From: Paenibacillus terrae
Lineage (GTDB): Bacteria; Bacillota; Bacilli; Paenibacillales; Paenibacillaceae
DNA: 64,000 bases
Direction of reading: 5' to 3'
Assembly: GCF_005217525.1 (NCBI RefSeq)
Contig: NZ_PNXQ01000016.1
Coordinates: 922,953 to 986,952, forward strand
Shown here piece after piece: positions 1 through 6,767 of this stretch (position 1 is its first letter; each line of letters starts with the position of its first letter). The translations under genes and the position numbers were made by a program. The notes below the pieces were generated by a model that ran no database searches, was not told where the DNA came from, and worked only from the letters and a program-made list of their open reading frames with translations.

Positions 1-571
1 GCCACACAGCCAGTATGGTAAACATTGTTTCCTTCACAGGCAGATACAACAGCGATAATCCCAATACAATGATGTCACTGACGATAAACACGTTACCGAT
101 TTTCCATCCGCGCCACTCGCTGAGCAGCAGGGACAAAATATCATCGCCCCCGGTTGCTCCACCAAATCGCAATACGATTCCGGCACCCAAGCCTGTAAGC
201 ACTCCGCAAAGCAGAGCCGCTACCAGCAAGTTGCCGTGCAGATCTATAACCAGCGTCGAATACTTTTCAAATCCTGCATAAAACAGGGAAAAGGCGACCG
301 CCCCGATCAATGCCAGCAGCATGAATCTTCTGCCCTTCAGTACCCAGGCCAGCAATATGACAGGGATATCGAGCAGTAGCATACTCCAAGCCGGAGACAC
401 GCCAAATGCGTAATGTCCCAGCAGGGCCAAGCCTGCAAATCCGCCTTCTGACAAATGATTTTGAGCATTGATGTGATAATACGTAAAAGCTAAAATGCAT
501 GTTCCGAGCAGCATGACAGCAATCTGCCTTAATGCTCCATTGTTCACGATAGATTCGTAAGTTTTCCTCAT
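1..571 (-). CDS. YitT family membrane protein (partial, C-terminus outside window)
   Basis: Reading the minus strand from the ATG at 571 gives an uninterrupted frame running off the left edge: MRKTYESIVNNGALRQIAVM followed by several hydrophobic segments. Family-type features seen are an N-terminal membrane segment with an HINAQNHLSEGGFAG stretch and a later glycine-rich LRFGGATGGDDIL stretch, which fit the YitT/DUF161 integral membrane family, whose function is not settled. A GGGAG ribosome site precedes the ATG by a few bases. At least 190 codons are visible; the usual C-terminal cytoplasmic domain (DUF2179) would lie beyond the window. The gene follows an unusually structured leader (see 572-790). 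Family assignment is from pattern recognition. Confidence 0.8.
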   Translation of the reverse strand, partial: MRKTYESIVNNGALRQIAVMLLGTCILAFTYYHINAQNHLSEGGFAGLALLGHYAFGVSPAWSMLLLDIPVILLAWVLKGRRFMLLALIGAVAFSLFYAGFEKYSTLVIDLHGNLLVAALLCGVLTGLGAGIVLRFGGATGGDDILSLLLSEWRGWKIGNVFIVSDIIVLGLSLLYLPVKETMFTILAVW

Positions 572-790
572 ACAGGCTCCCTCGGTTTCTCGTAAGTTTG
601 ATGTGGATGAACCCACTCTTACGGAAGCTACCGGGTAAGATGTGCCTGGAGGACTTGGTCCTTCGCATGTACAATCCCCTCTTCCGCAGAGTTGGCTTTC
701 GCAACTTGACGTTACTCCGCGGAAAAGCTAAGTATAAGACAGATCAAATCGTTTCCAAATCGTCCTTTGGGGAAGTATCCTTCGGGGACA
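572..790 (-). promoter_or_regulatory. Structured leader upstream of the YitT gene
   Basis: This 200-base stretch holds no convincing gene but several stems. The arms at 682-692 and 714-724 pair over 11 positions with one wobble. A CTTAC/GTAAG stem lies at 618-639 and a short GTGG/CCAC stem at 603-616. Two 11-base direct repeats differing at one position (TCCTTTGGGGA at 763-773, TCCTTCGGGGA at 778-788) lie further upstream. It matches no riboswitch consensus I can recall, and there is no T-box motif. A structured 5' UTR is inference. Confidence 0.35.
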
Positions 791-943
791 CATGGTATCC
801 TGATCCTTTCTTTTGTGGAATAAAACTCCGACATTTCTGTGGTACATGTAATTCTATTATTTATTATACCACACCTTACCACCTGCTAAACAGCTTGCTT
901 TTTATGCCGCACCATATTTTTATTTTATGCGTGAGCATGCTTT

Positions 944-1002
944 ATTGTATGTGCGAATAACCGCATTATACCGAAGGTTTGGCGGATGCACATACAATGT
1001 GC
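944..1002. repeat. Long inverted repeat between DMT transporter and YitT gene
   Basis: An 11-base arm ATTGTATGTGC (944-954) is perfectly complementary to GCACATACAAT (988-998), with an inner CCGC/GCGG pair (961-964 with 982-985). The right arm is also part of a shorter palindrome, GCACAT-ACA-ATGTGC (988-1002). It lies about 30 bases past the stop of the transporter gene, so it may act as its terminator, but no T-run follows on either strand. Confidence 0.5.
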
Positions 1003-1027
1003 TTATGGCATGGTTTATGCAGGTTGT

Positions 1028-1927
1028 TCAGTGATACTCCCCGGCTAATTTGGCTGTTCTGCGTTGGTTGGCCATAAACACCCCTCCGAGTATAAGGAGC
1101 AGCCCGGTCAGAACGTTCCAGCCGATGTGTTCATTCAGAAGCAAAAAGCCCCATACAATAGCGCTCACCGGTACAAAATAAGTCACCGAGGAGGCAAATT
1201 CCGGACTTCCCCGCAAAATCATATAATTGAACAAAATATACGCTACTCCCGATCCCAAAACCCCCAGCCCTATAAGGGAACCCAACACACCAGGGCTGAA
1301 GACGACCGACAGATCAGGTCGATCCACCATTGCCGTCATGATGCCGCCCCCTGCCATCGCACCCAATAGTGTCGCAAAGGTTGCCTGATACATCGACAGA
1401 TTGGATAAAAACCGCTTGGACAACTGCGTTCCGAAGCCATAGCAGAGAGTCGCAAGCAGCATACATCCAAAGCCGACGGGGTCGACAGAAATAATGGATA
1501 CAGGATTAATACCCAGTAAAATAACGATTCCTACAAAAGCGAGTCCCATTCCAAACCACTGCATTCGATGAAAGTTAGCTCCGAACAAGACAAGTCCAAC
1601 CAACATGGTCCAGATTGGCGTGGTGGCATTCAATACGGAAGCCATGCTGCTAGCAATTCTGGTCTCGCTAAAACTAATCAAGGCCCATGGCAAAACCATG
1701 TTCACCAGAGCTACGAGAATAACCGATTTCCATGGAATACTTCTGAATTTAAATGGCTTGCGCATGAGCAGCATCAACAAAACAATAAAAATGAGGCCAA
1801 AGCTGGAACGAAGAAATACAATAGTCCAAGGCCCTACGTGATGAAGCAATAATACCTTGATAAACAAAAACGATCCACCCCAAATGAGGCTTAGCAGCAA
1901 TAGCGCCGCATATAAAGAGCGTGACAA
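1028..1927 (-). CDS. EamA/DMT family transporter
   Basis: This is a ten-helix drug/metabolite-type transporter of the inner membrane. The protein is almost entirely hydrophobic and shows the two-fold EamA repeat: LIWGGSFLFIK near the N-terminus, the SETRIASSMASVLNATTPIW helix in the first half, and TYFVPVSAIVWGFLLLNEHI in the second. About 299 residues is normal for the family. The start chosen is TTG at 1927, eight bases after AAGAAGG; a TTG at 1951 would add eight residues with no ribosome site. It is divergent from the small gene at 2065, and a LexA box lies between them. The substrate cannot be read from sequence. Confidence 0.88.
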   Translation of the reverse strand: MSRSLYAALLLLSLIWGGSFLFIKVLLLHHVGPWTIVFLRSSFGLIFIVLLMLLMRKPFKFRSIPWKSVILVALVNMVLPWALISFSETRIASSMASVLNATTPIWTMLVGLVLFGANFHRMQWFGMGLAFVGIVILLGINPVSIISVDPVGFGCMLLATLCYGFGTQLSKRFLSNLSMYQATFATLLGAMAGGGIMTAMVDRPDLSVVFSPGVLGSLIGLGVLGSGVAYILFNYMILRGSPEFASSVTYFVPVSAIVWGFLLLNEHIGWNVLTGLLLILGGVFMANQRRTAKLAGEYH

Positions 1928-2002
1928 TATGTATACCTTCTTTCTTTCCAATAATTGATGATTGCTTTGGCAAAGGAATAATTTCTATGATGAGGTATAA
2001 AA

Positions 2003-2016
2003 AGAACATTTGTTCT
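2003..2016. promoter_or_regulatory. LexA (SOS) operator upstream of the YhjD-like gene
   Basis: AGAACATTTGTTCT is a perfect 14-base palindrome fitting the Gram-positive LexA consensus GAAC-N4-GTTC. It sits 11 bases upstream of a TATAAT at 2027-2032, where the -35 element of the plus-strand gene at 2065 would be. The flanks (AAGAACAYTTGTTCTGT) are shared with the box at 9404, which supports both as real operators. Confidence 0.8.
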
Positions 2017-2026
2017 GTATGCTGAT

Positions 2027-2032
2027 TATAAT
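2027..2032 (+). promoter_or_regulatory. -10 element for the SOS-boxed small gene
   Basis: A perfect TATAAT lies 32 bases before the ATG at 2065. No good -35 hexamer is present; the LexA box fills that position, consistent with a repressed promoter. Confidence 0.55.
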
Positions 2033-2064
2033 TGTATTCCTGCTATGAGTAAAGGAGATTTCTT

Positions 2065-2472
2065 ATGAAAAAGATACTGGACAACAAGAATAAGGCCCCA
2101 CTGCCTTCCGAGGAAGACGCAAGGCTGATCAAAACTTGTGTACTTCTGACCCTCGTGCTGGATGTGCTGGAACGGGACATTCGCATTCTGAATGCCTCTG
2201 CCTTAAAAATGCCCGATCTATACGTTCGCAGTCTGACCGGGGTGCAACAGCGTGTAGCTGTTCAATTGGCGGAGACAAAGGCGCGAATGAAAAGGCAGGG
2301 AGTTAAAATATACAAGGAAACCCGGAATCACGAAGGCGTGGAGGTTCTGTATGTATGCCGTGGCTACCAAAAGCGGTTTTTCATGCTTTCCTCCTTTGCA
2401 CGTAGCGAGGTTCGACGAGAATTGGGACATTATTTAGGAATTGATGTGACACAAAGCCACTCGACTGTGTAA
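2065..2472 (+). CDS. Small YhjD-like protein, predicted SOS-regulated
   Basis: A 135-residue soluble protein with a good AAAGGAG ribosome site before its ATG. The pattern (a VLDVLERDIRIL helix, a PDLYVRSL turn, a long basic amphipathic helix, then VLYVCRGYQKRFFML) resembles, from memory, the B. subtilis small protein YhjD (LPMVLGILEKD, an MRGYEESRRYF-like end), whose function is unknown. There is no signal peptide, membrane helix or catalytic motif. The LexA box and TATAAT directly upstream predict induction by DNA damage. It stands alone; the next reading frame downstream is a decayed fragment on the other strand. Confidence 0.75.
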   Translation: MKKILDNKNKAPLPSEEDARLIKTCVLLTLVLDVLERDIRILNASALKMPDLYVRSLTGVQQRVAVQLAETKARMKRQGVKIYKETRNHEGVEVLYVCRGYQKRFFMLSSFARSEVRRELGHYLGIDVTQSHSTV

Positions 2473-2478
2473 TCTCGT

Positions 2479-2820
2479 TTACAATCCTTGTACGATGCGG
2501 TTTCCGCGTACCGTTGCTTGTGTGAGCACCTCTTTCTCGTCTATCGTTAACAAATGTCTTCCTCGCATTAATACACGTCCATTCACAATAGTCGTATCGA
2601 CATCTGCACCGTTTACACTGTAAGCAAGCAGTGACTCTATCTGGTGTATTGACTGTAAATGCGGCTTTTGCATATCTATCAGAATGATATCTGCCTTTTT
2701 CCCCACCTCAAGCGTGCCGGTTTCGTACTCAAGGTTTAGCAGCTTGGCTCCATTGACTGTAGCCATTTGCAGCGCCTGCGCAGCAGTAAAAGCAGCTGGA
2801 TTGCCTGTGCTTAGCTTTTG
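2479..2820 (-). pseudogene. C-terminal fragment of an amidohydrolase (MTA/SAH deaminase-like)
   Basis: The minus frame encodes GNPAAFTAAQALQMATVNGA, then a LEVGKKADIILID segment and a VNGRVLMRGR end. These are the last ~110 residues of metal-dependent amidohydrolases of the 5-methylthioadenosine/S-adenosylhomocysteine deaminase type, which are normally over 400 residues. The metal-binding histidines and catalytic barrel are absent. Upstream, the same frame continues without a stop into methyltransferase sequence, so the gene is a truncated remnant. Any short product starting at the ATG at 2766 would be inactive as a deaminase. The exact parent enzyme is uncertain. Confidence 0.8.
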
Positions 2821-2995
2821 CAGCCATGTTTTTTGTTCATCTGTCAGATGATGCAGGGCATAACTGCTGACTACAAAGTCAAAGGTCCGTCCATATAAGG
2901 AATCGACATCAGATTTCCCAGCCTCATCTCCACCTGCGGGAATTTACTCCAGCAGCGCTTGACCATTTCATTCGATTGACGTGAGGTGAAACATG
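2821..2995 (-). pseudogene. Fragment of a class I SAM methyltransferase, frameshifted
   Basis: In one minus frame (2871 to about 2990) the residues are SNEMVKRCWSKFPQVEMRLG then NLMSIPYMDG. In the next frame (from about 2886 down to 2824) they continue TFDFVVSSYALHHLTDEQK. Joined, this is motifs II-IV of a Rossmann-fold methyltransferase, with a one-base shift at about 2885-2889. The SAM-binding glycine loop and everything before it are missing where the germination operon begins, and the C-terminus is replaced by the amidohydrolase fragment. It is a pseudogene remnant about 55 codons long. Confidence 0.75.
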
Positions 2996-3023
2996 ATGCG
3001 GGATATGGATAGGTCGCCAGATC

Positions 3024-4550
3024 ATGGATAAATCCAATCCATTTGGCACACATTATGCTTATCTCATCCAAAAAGAAGGTGTTTTCTTGACTGAACATAA
3101 CCCAGCTTCCTTTGAACTGAACAAGAATATTTCCTTTATCGAGCAAGCCCTTTTTTATACGGATGATTTAAAAAAACAGTCTATTTCTGTTGACGGGAAA
3201 GATGGCATTCTTCTCTATATAGACTCACTCGTGGATCAGGAGATCATTCAGACGCATATTCTGGCCACATTATATAATAAAACCGATTCTGGCCCTCACC
3301 AAATGTTTACCACCCTGAACAGCCAAAAGGACACCGACCTCCGAAATGCCGCTGATTCGCTTATTGAGGGATACTCCATTTTAATGGTGGATGGCGCAGA
3401 AGAATTTTATATCCTTTCCTCGGAAAAAACATACGCCCGTAGTACGGATGAGCCGGAGAACGAGGGAATTATCCGCGGGCCGCACAATGGATTTATTGAG
3501 CAGTTGTCCGTCAATCTGAATCTTATTCGCAAACAAATCATCAGCACATCGCTGATTGTGCGCTACTTTTATGTCGGATCTAAAACCCGGACCAAAGTCG
3601 CTATCATGTATATGCAAGACTTGGCCAATCCTGAGCTAGTGGAGGAAGTGGAAAAAAGAATACAAGCCATCTCCTCCGATCTGGTACTACCTCCCGGTTT
3701 TATTCAGGAATTCACGGAGGACAATCCCTTTTCCCTGTTCCCTCAGCAACTCAGCACAGAACGTCCAGATCGGGTAGCCGCTAATTTAATGGAAGGACGA
3801 GTAACTATTTTGGCCGAAGGCAGTCCTACTGCCTTAATCGCTCCCGTCTCCTTTTTTGCATTTTATCAAAGCCCAGATGATTATAACGGTCGCTGGATTA
3901 TTAGTTCCTTTCTGAGAATGATCCGAATGATGAGCTTTCTGATTGCTTTTACACTGCCCGCTATTTACATTGCAACGATTTCCTTTCACTCAGCCATTCT
4001 GCCACTGGAGCTGGCACATACGATCAAAAAATCGTTGGAAAATGTTCCATTTCCCGCCATTGTGGAGGCGATGTTGCTTGAAGTGATTTTTGAGGTGCTA
4101 CGGGAAGCCGGGATTCGTCTGCCCAGCCGAGTGGGCCAAACAATAGGCATCGTTGGCGGTCTGGTTATCGGGGATGCTATCGTTCGAGCAGGTCTCGTGT
4201 CATACACCATGATTATTGTCGTTTCGTTAACAGCTATCTCTTCTTTTTTGGTACCTTCCCATGAAATGAGCTCAGCTGTCCGCATTCTCCGTTTTCCAAT
4301 GATGATTGCTGCAGCCTTGTTCGGATATATTGGCATTGCCTTCGGGATGCTTATTCTCCTTATTCACCTTTGCAAGCTGGAAACATTTGGTTCACCTTAT
4401 TTTGCTCCTCTGGCACCTTTCCGGCTTGGCGATATGAAGGATGTTTTTATTCGCTTTCCCATTTGGACACTACAACAGCGGCCGCATGATTCCCGCCCCA
4501 AAAAAATGAAGCAGCAGAACTACTCTAGGAGCTGGAAACGTCGTGAATAA
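3024..4550 (+). CDS. Spore germination protein, GerA/GerKA family A subunit
   Basis: The A subunit of a germinant receptor in the spore inner membrane; with the B and C subunits it senses nutrients and triggers release of ions and dipicolinate. At 508 residues it has normal length. A soluble N-terminal domain (from about residue 32, ISFIEQALFYTDDLKK) precedes membrane helices beginning near 290. Family signatures visible are NPFSLFPQQLSTERPDRVAA, ALIAPVSFFAFYQSPDDYN and the EVLREAGIRLPSRVGQTIGI segment. The ATG at 3024 lacks a good ribosome site; a strong GAGGTGA lies before an out-of-frame ATG at 2993 whose 12-codon frame ends across 3024. It overlaps the B gene by 8 bases. Confidence 0.93.
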   Translation: MDKSNPFGTHYAYLIQKEGVFLTEHNPASFELNKNISFIEQALFYTDDLKKQSISVDGKDGILLYIDSLVDQEIIQTHILATLYNKTDSGPHQMFTTLNSQKDTDLRNAADSLIEGYSILMVDGAEEFYILSSEKTYARSTDEPENEGIIRGPHNGFIEQLSVNLNLIRKQIISTSLIVRYFYVGSKTRTKVAIMYMQDLANPELVEEVEKRIQAISSDLVLPPGFIQEFTEDNPFSLFPQQLSTERPDRVAANLMEGRVTILAEGSPTALIAPVSFFAFYQSPDDYNGRWIISSFLRMIRMMSFLIAFTLPAIYIATISFHSAILPLELAHTIKKSLENVPFPAIVEAMLLEVIFEVLREAGIRLPSRVGQTIGIVGGLVIGDAIVRAGLVSYTMIIVVSLTAISSFLVPSHEMSSAVRILRFPMMIAAALFGYIGIAFGMLILLIHLCKLETFGSPYFAPLAPFRLGDMKDVFIRFPIWTLQQRPHDSRPKKMKQQNYSRSWKRRE

Positions 4551-5634
4551 AGAAAGTACAATTACACAGGGTCAATTGTTTTTTTTGATTATCAAGTTTG
4601 AGATTGGCGTGGATATTCTATCACTTCCTTATCAGATGCATTTGTCATCCAAGGGAGGGGGCTGGATATCCGTCATTATTGGAGGCATTTTGATCCAGCT
4701 TATCATTTTAATGTGCTGGCTCCTGTTAAGACGTTTTCCCTCCTCCTCCATTTACCAAATCCTCACTCGGATTACTGGTTCCTGGATGGGTAAAATTTTG
4801 ACGGTAGCTTACATTATATACTACTTACTTATGGGAACTTCGGTTCTTGTGAGCGCCTATGACGTCATTAATCGCTGGATGCTGCAAAAAACCCCACGTT
4901 GGGCTATATTGGCTCTGATTCTGTTCAGCAGCATCTATTTAGTTCGCGAAAATTTGAGGACAATTGCCCGAGTGCTTGTTTTAATCTCCTTCCTGATCGT
5001 ACCGATGATGTTTTTAATCAGTTATGGAATAAAACAGGCCAATCTGCTCTATCTGCTGCCTTTGACTGAGGCTGGATGGCCTCATATTATTATAGGCTCC
5101 AAAGAAACGCTTCTAGCCATGTTCGGCTTTGAATTCATCCTCGTGGTCTTTCCCATGGTCGAGGGCAAAAGTAAAGGGAAGCTCAAGTCGCTCCTGCTAG
5201 CTAACGGGGTCGTGGTTCTGTTGTATGGTTTTACCATATTAACCTGTACAAGTGTATTTAGCCCCCAGCAGCTTGATTTGATGCCGGAGCCTGTCATTTA
5301 CCTGCTCAGATCTATTCCGCTGGGAACGATGGACCGGGTTGATTTTATTTTCCTGCCCATCTGGTTAATTTCAATCTTTGGCTCCATAAGCGGTTATTAT
5401 TATGCAGCGTCCTATGGACTAGGCTATTTGTTCAAGAAGAAAAACCACAAACAAGCCGTTCCTTTCGTAGTATTCGTCTCATGCATTATTGCCTGCATCC
5501 CTCAAAAAAGAGAGGATTTTGACCTCGTCGGTACAATTGCCAACAATTCGGCTTATTTTTTCCTGATTGCACTACCTCTGCTGTTGCTGATTCTATCGTA
5601 TATATTCAACAAAAAGGAGGAGCCCGGAACATGA
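4543..5634 (+). CDS. Spore germination protein, GerKB family B subunit (amino acid permease-like)
   Basis: The B subunit of the germinant receptor belongs to the endospore-forming clade of the APC permease superfamily, and in this family it forms part of the nutrient-binding site. The 363-residue protein is almost entirely membrane helices. It begins with QLFFLIIKFEIGVDILSLPY, the half-broken first helix typical of the family, and ends in a short charged tail. The start is a GTG at 4543, overlapping the A gene by 8 bases, with AGGAG about 11 bases upstream; its stop overlaps the next start (ATGA). Which nutrient it recognises cannot be told. Confidence 0.93.
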   Translation: MNKESTITQGQLFFLIIKFEIGVDILSLPYQMHLSSKGGGWISVIIGGILIQLIILMCWLLLRRFPSSSIYQILTRITGSWMGKILTVAYIIYYLLMGTSVLVSAYDVINRWMLQKTPRWAILALILFSSIYLVRENLRTIARVLVLISFLIVPMMFLISYGIKQANLLYLLPLTEAGWPHIIIGSKETLLAMFGFEFILVVFPMVEGKSKGKLKSLLLANGVVVLLYGFTILTCTSVFSPQQLDLMPEPVIYLLRSIPLGTMDRVDFIFLPIWLISIFGSISGYYYAASYGLGYLFKKKNHKQAVPFVVFVSCIIACIPQKREDFDLVGTIANNSAYFFLIALPLLLLILSYIFNKKEEPGT

Positions 5635-6752
5635 AAAAAAAGAGGAGAGCACTTGGTATGCTGGCTCTACTCATTTTTATGACTGGCTGCTGGGATCAGG
5701 ACAGCTTGAAGGATGCCCGGCTGGCAAATGCTTCGGCCTACGATCTTACTCCAGAAGGCATATTGCTGCAAACACTCGAAATTGTAGACGACTCTGGAAA
5801 TAACCAAGGGAAAAGCACCAATGAAATTCATTCAGGCACCGGAAATTCCGTCCGGCAAAGTACAGACAAAATCCGAGCCAAAGTAACAGGAGATATCCGT
5901 TACTTTAAATATGGGGTTACTTTGTATGGCACAAGCTTGGCCCAAAAAGATTTGTATCCATATCTGGATGTCCTGTATCGGGAGCCGGATCATCCAACCT
6001 CACATGTAAAGGTAGCTATAGTAGAAGGATCTGCTGGAGAATTAATGAACAAGAAAAGTGTAGGCAGTCTCTTAATCGGCGAATTTATAACGAAAAAAAT
6101 CCGAAGCCTGGAGGAAATGTGCGTATTTCCCGAAGTGACGCTAGAAACACTGCTTCCCCCTATGCTTGATCCAGGACAGGACTTTGTTCTCCCCTATCTC
6201 TCCAAAGATGGAGAAGACATCGTAGCACGAGGGCTTGCCTTGTTTCACGGACAAAGATTTACAGGAACCCTTAACGACGAGCAAGGGGTGCTTTATGTCC
6301 TGATGACCGGGAAATGGAAGGATACAGCGCGCTTTGTAAAAAGGGTTCACTCGGGACCTGCGAGTGATTTGCAAAACTTTATTACCTATCAGGCTCATAT
6401 TCGAAACATCAAACGCCAGCTTATAGTGAAAGTTGGACGCGATGGTCAAATTGATGTGTACCTCAACCTGAAGCTCCCTGTAGATGTTGTTGAATACGCG
6501 CGGGATCATACTCAGGATAAGGATAATATCATGCGCCTGAACCGCCAGCTTTCGGAAATCATGACCCAGGATGCGGAGGAAATTATCCATACGCTTCAAA
6601 AAAGCGGTTGTGATGCCTTTGGCATCGGCAGACAATTGATTGCCCATCACCCGACCTTGTGGAAAAGTCTGGAGTGGAATAACGAGTACCCTAATGTTCG
6701 TTTTCACCCACAGGTCACCGTCAATATTGTCGGGAACGGCATTTTGAATTAG
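5631..6752 (+). CDS. Spore germination lipoprotein, GerKC family C subunit
   Basis: The C subunit of the receptor is a lipoprotein on the outer face of the spore inner membrane. The first 20 residues are a lipoprotein signal with lipobox MTGC; the cysteine is followed by WDQ, close to the CWD(R/Q) usual in GerC proteins. The remaining 350 residues are soluble, with the C-terminal NIVGNG end also typical. Its start overlaps the B stop by 4 bases with a GGAGG site, so all three subunits are translationally coupled. The gene converges on the PBP gene at 6768. Confidence 0.93.
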   Translation: MKKKRRALGMLALLIFMTGCWDQDSLKDARLANASAYDLTPEGILLQTLEIVDDSGNNQGKSTNEIHSGTGNSVRQSTDKIRAKVTGDIRYFKYGVTLYGTSLAQKDLYPYLDVLYREPDHPTSHVKVAIVEGSAGELMNKKSVGSLLIGEFITKKIRSLEEMCVFPEVTLETLLPPMLDPGQDFVLPYLSKDGEDIVARGLALFHGQRFTGTLNDEQGVLYVLMTGKWKDTARFVKRVHSGPASDLQNFITYQAHIRNIKRQLIVKVGRDGQIDVYLNLKLPVDVVEYARDHTQDKDNIMRLNRQLSEIMTQDAEEIIHTLQKSGCDAFGIGRQLIAHHPTLWKSLEWNNEYPNVRFHPQVTVNIVGNGILN

Positions 6753-6767
6753 GCCGCTCCCTTTGGT

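Noticed and set aside
267..704. 145-codon minus-strand frame over the YitT start and leader
   Set aside because: It is out of frame with the clear YitT membrane protein, crosses the stem-loops, and has an arginine-rich composition typical of non-coding shadow.
2871..3146. 91-codon minus-strand frame as a real gene
   Set aside because: Only its C-terminal part resembles a methyltransferase and it stops at a frameshift inside motif IV; the N-terminal part is antisense to the germination gene.
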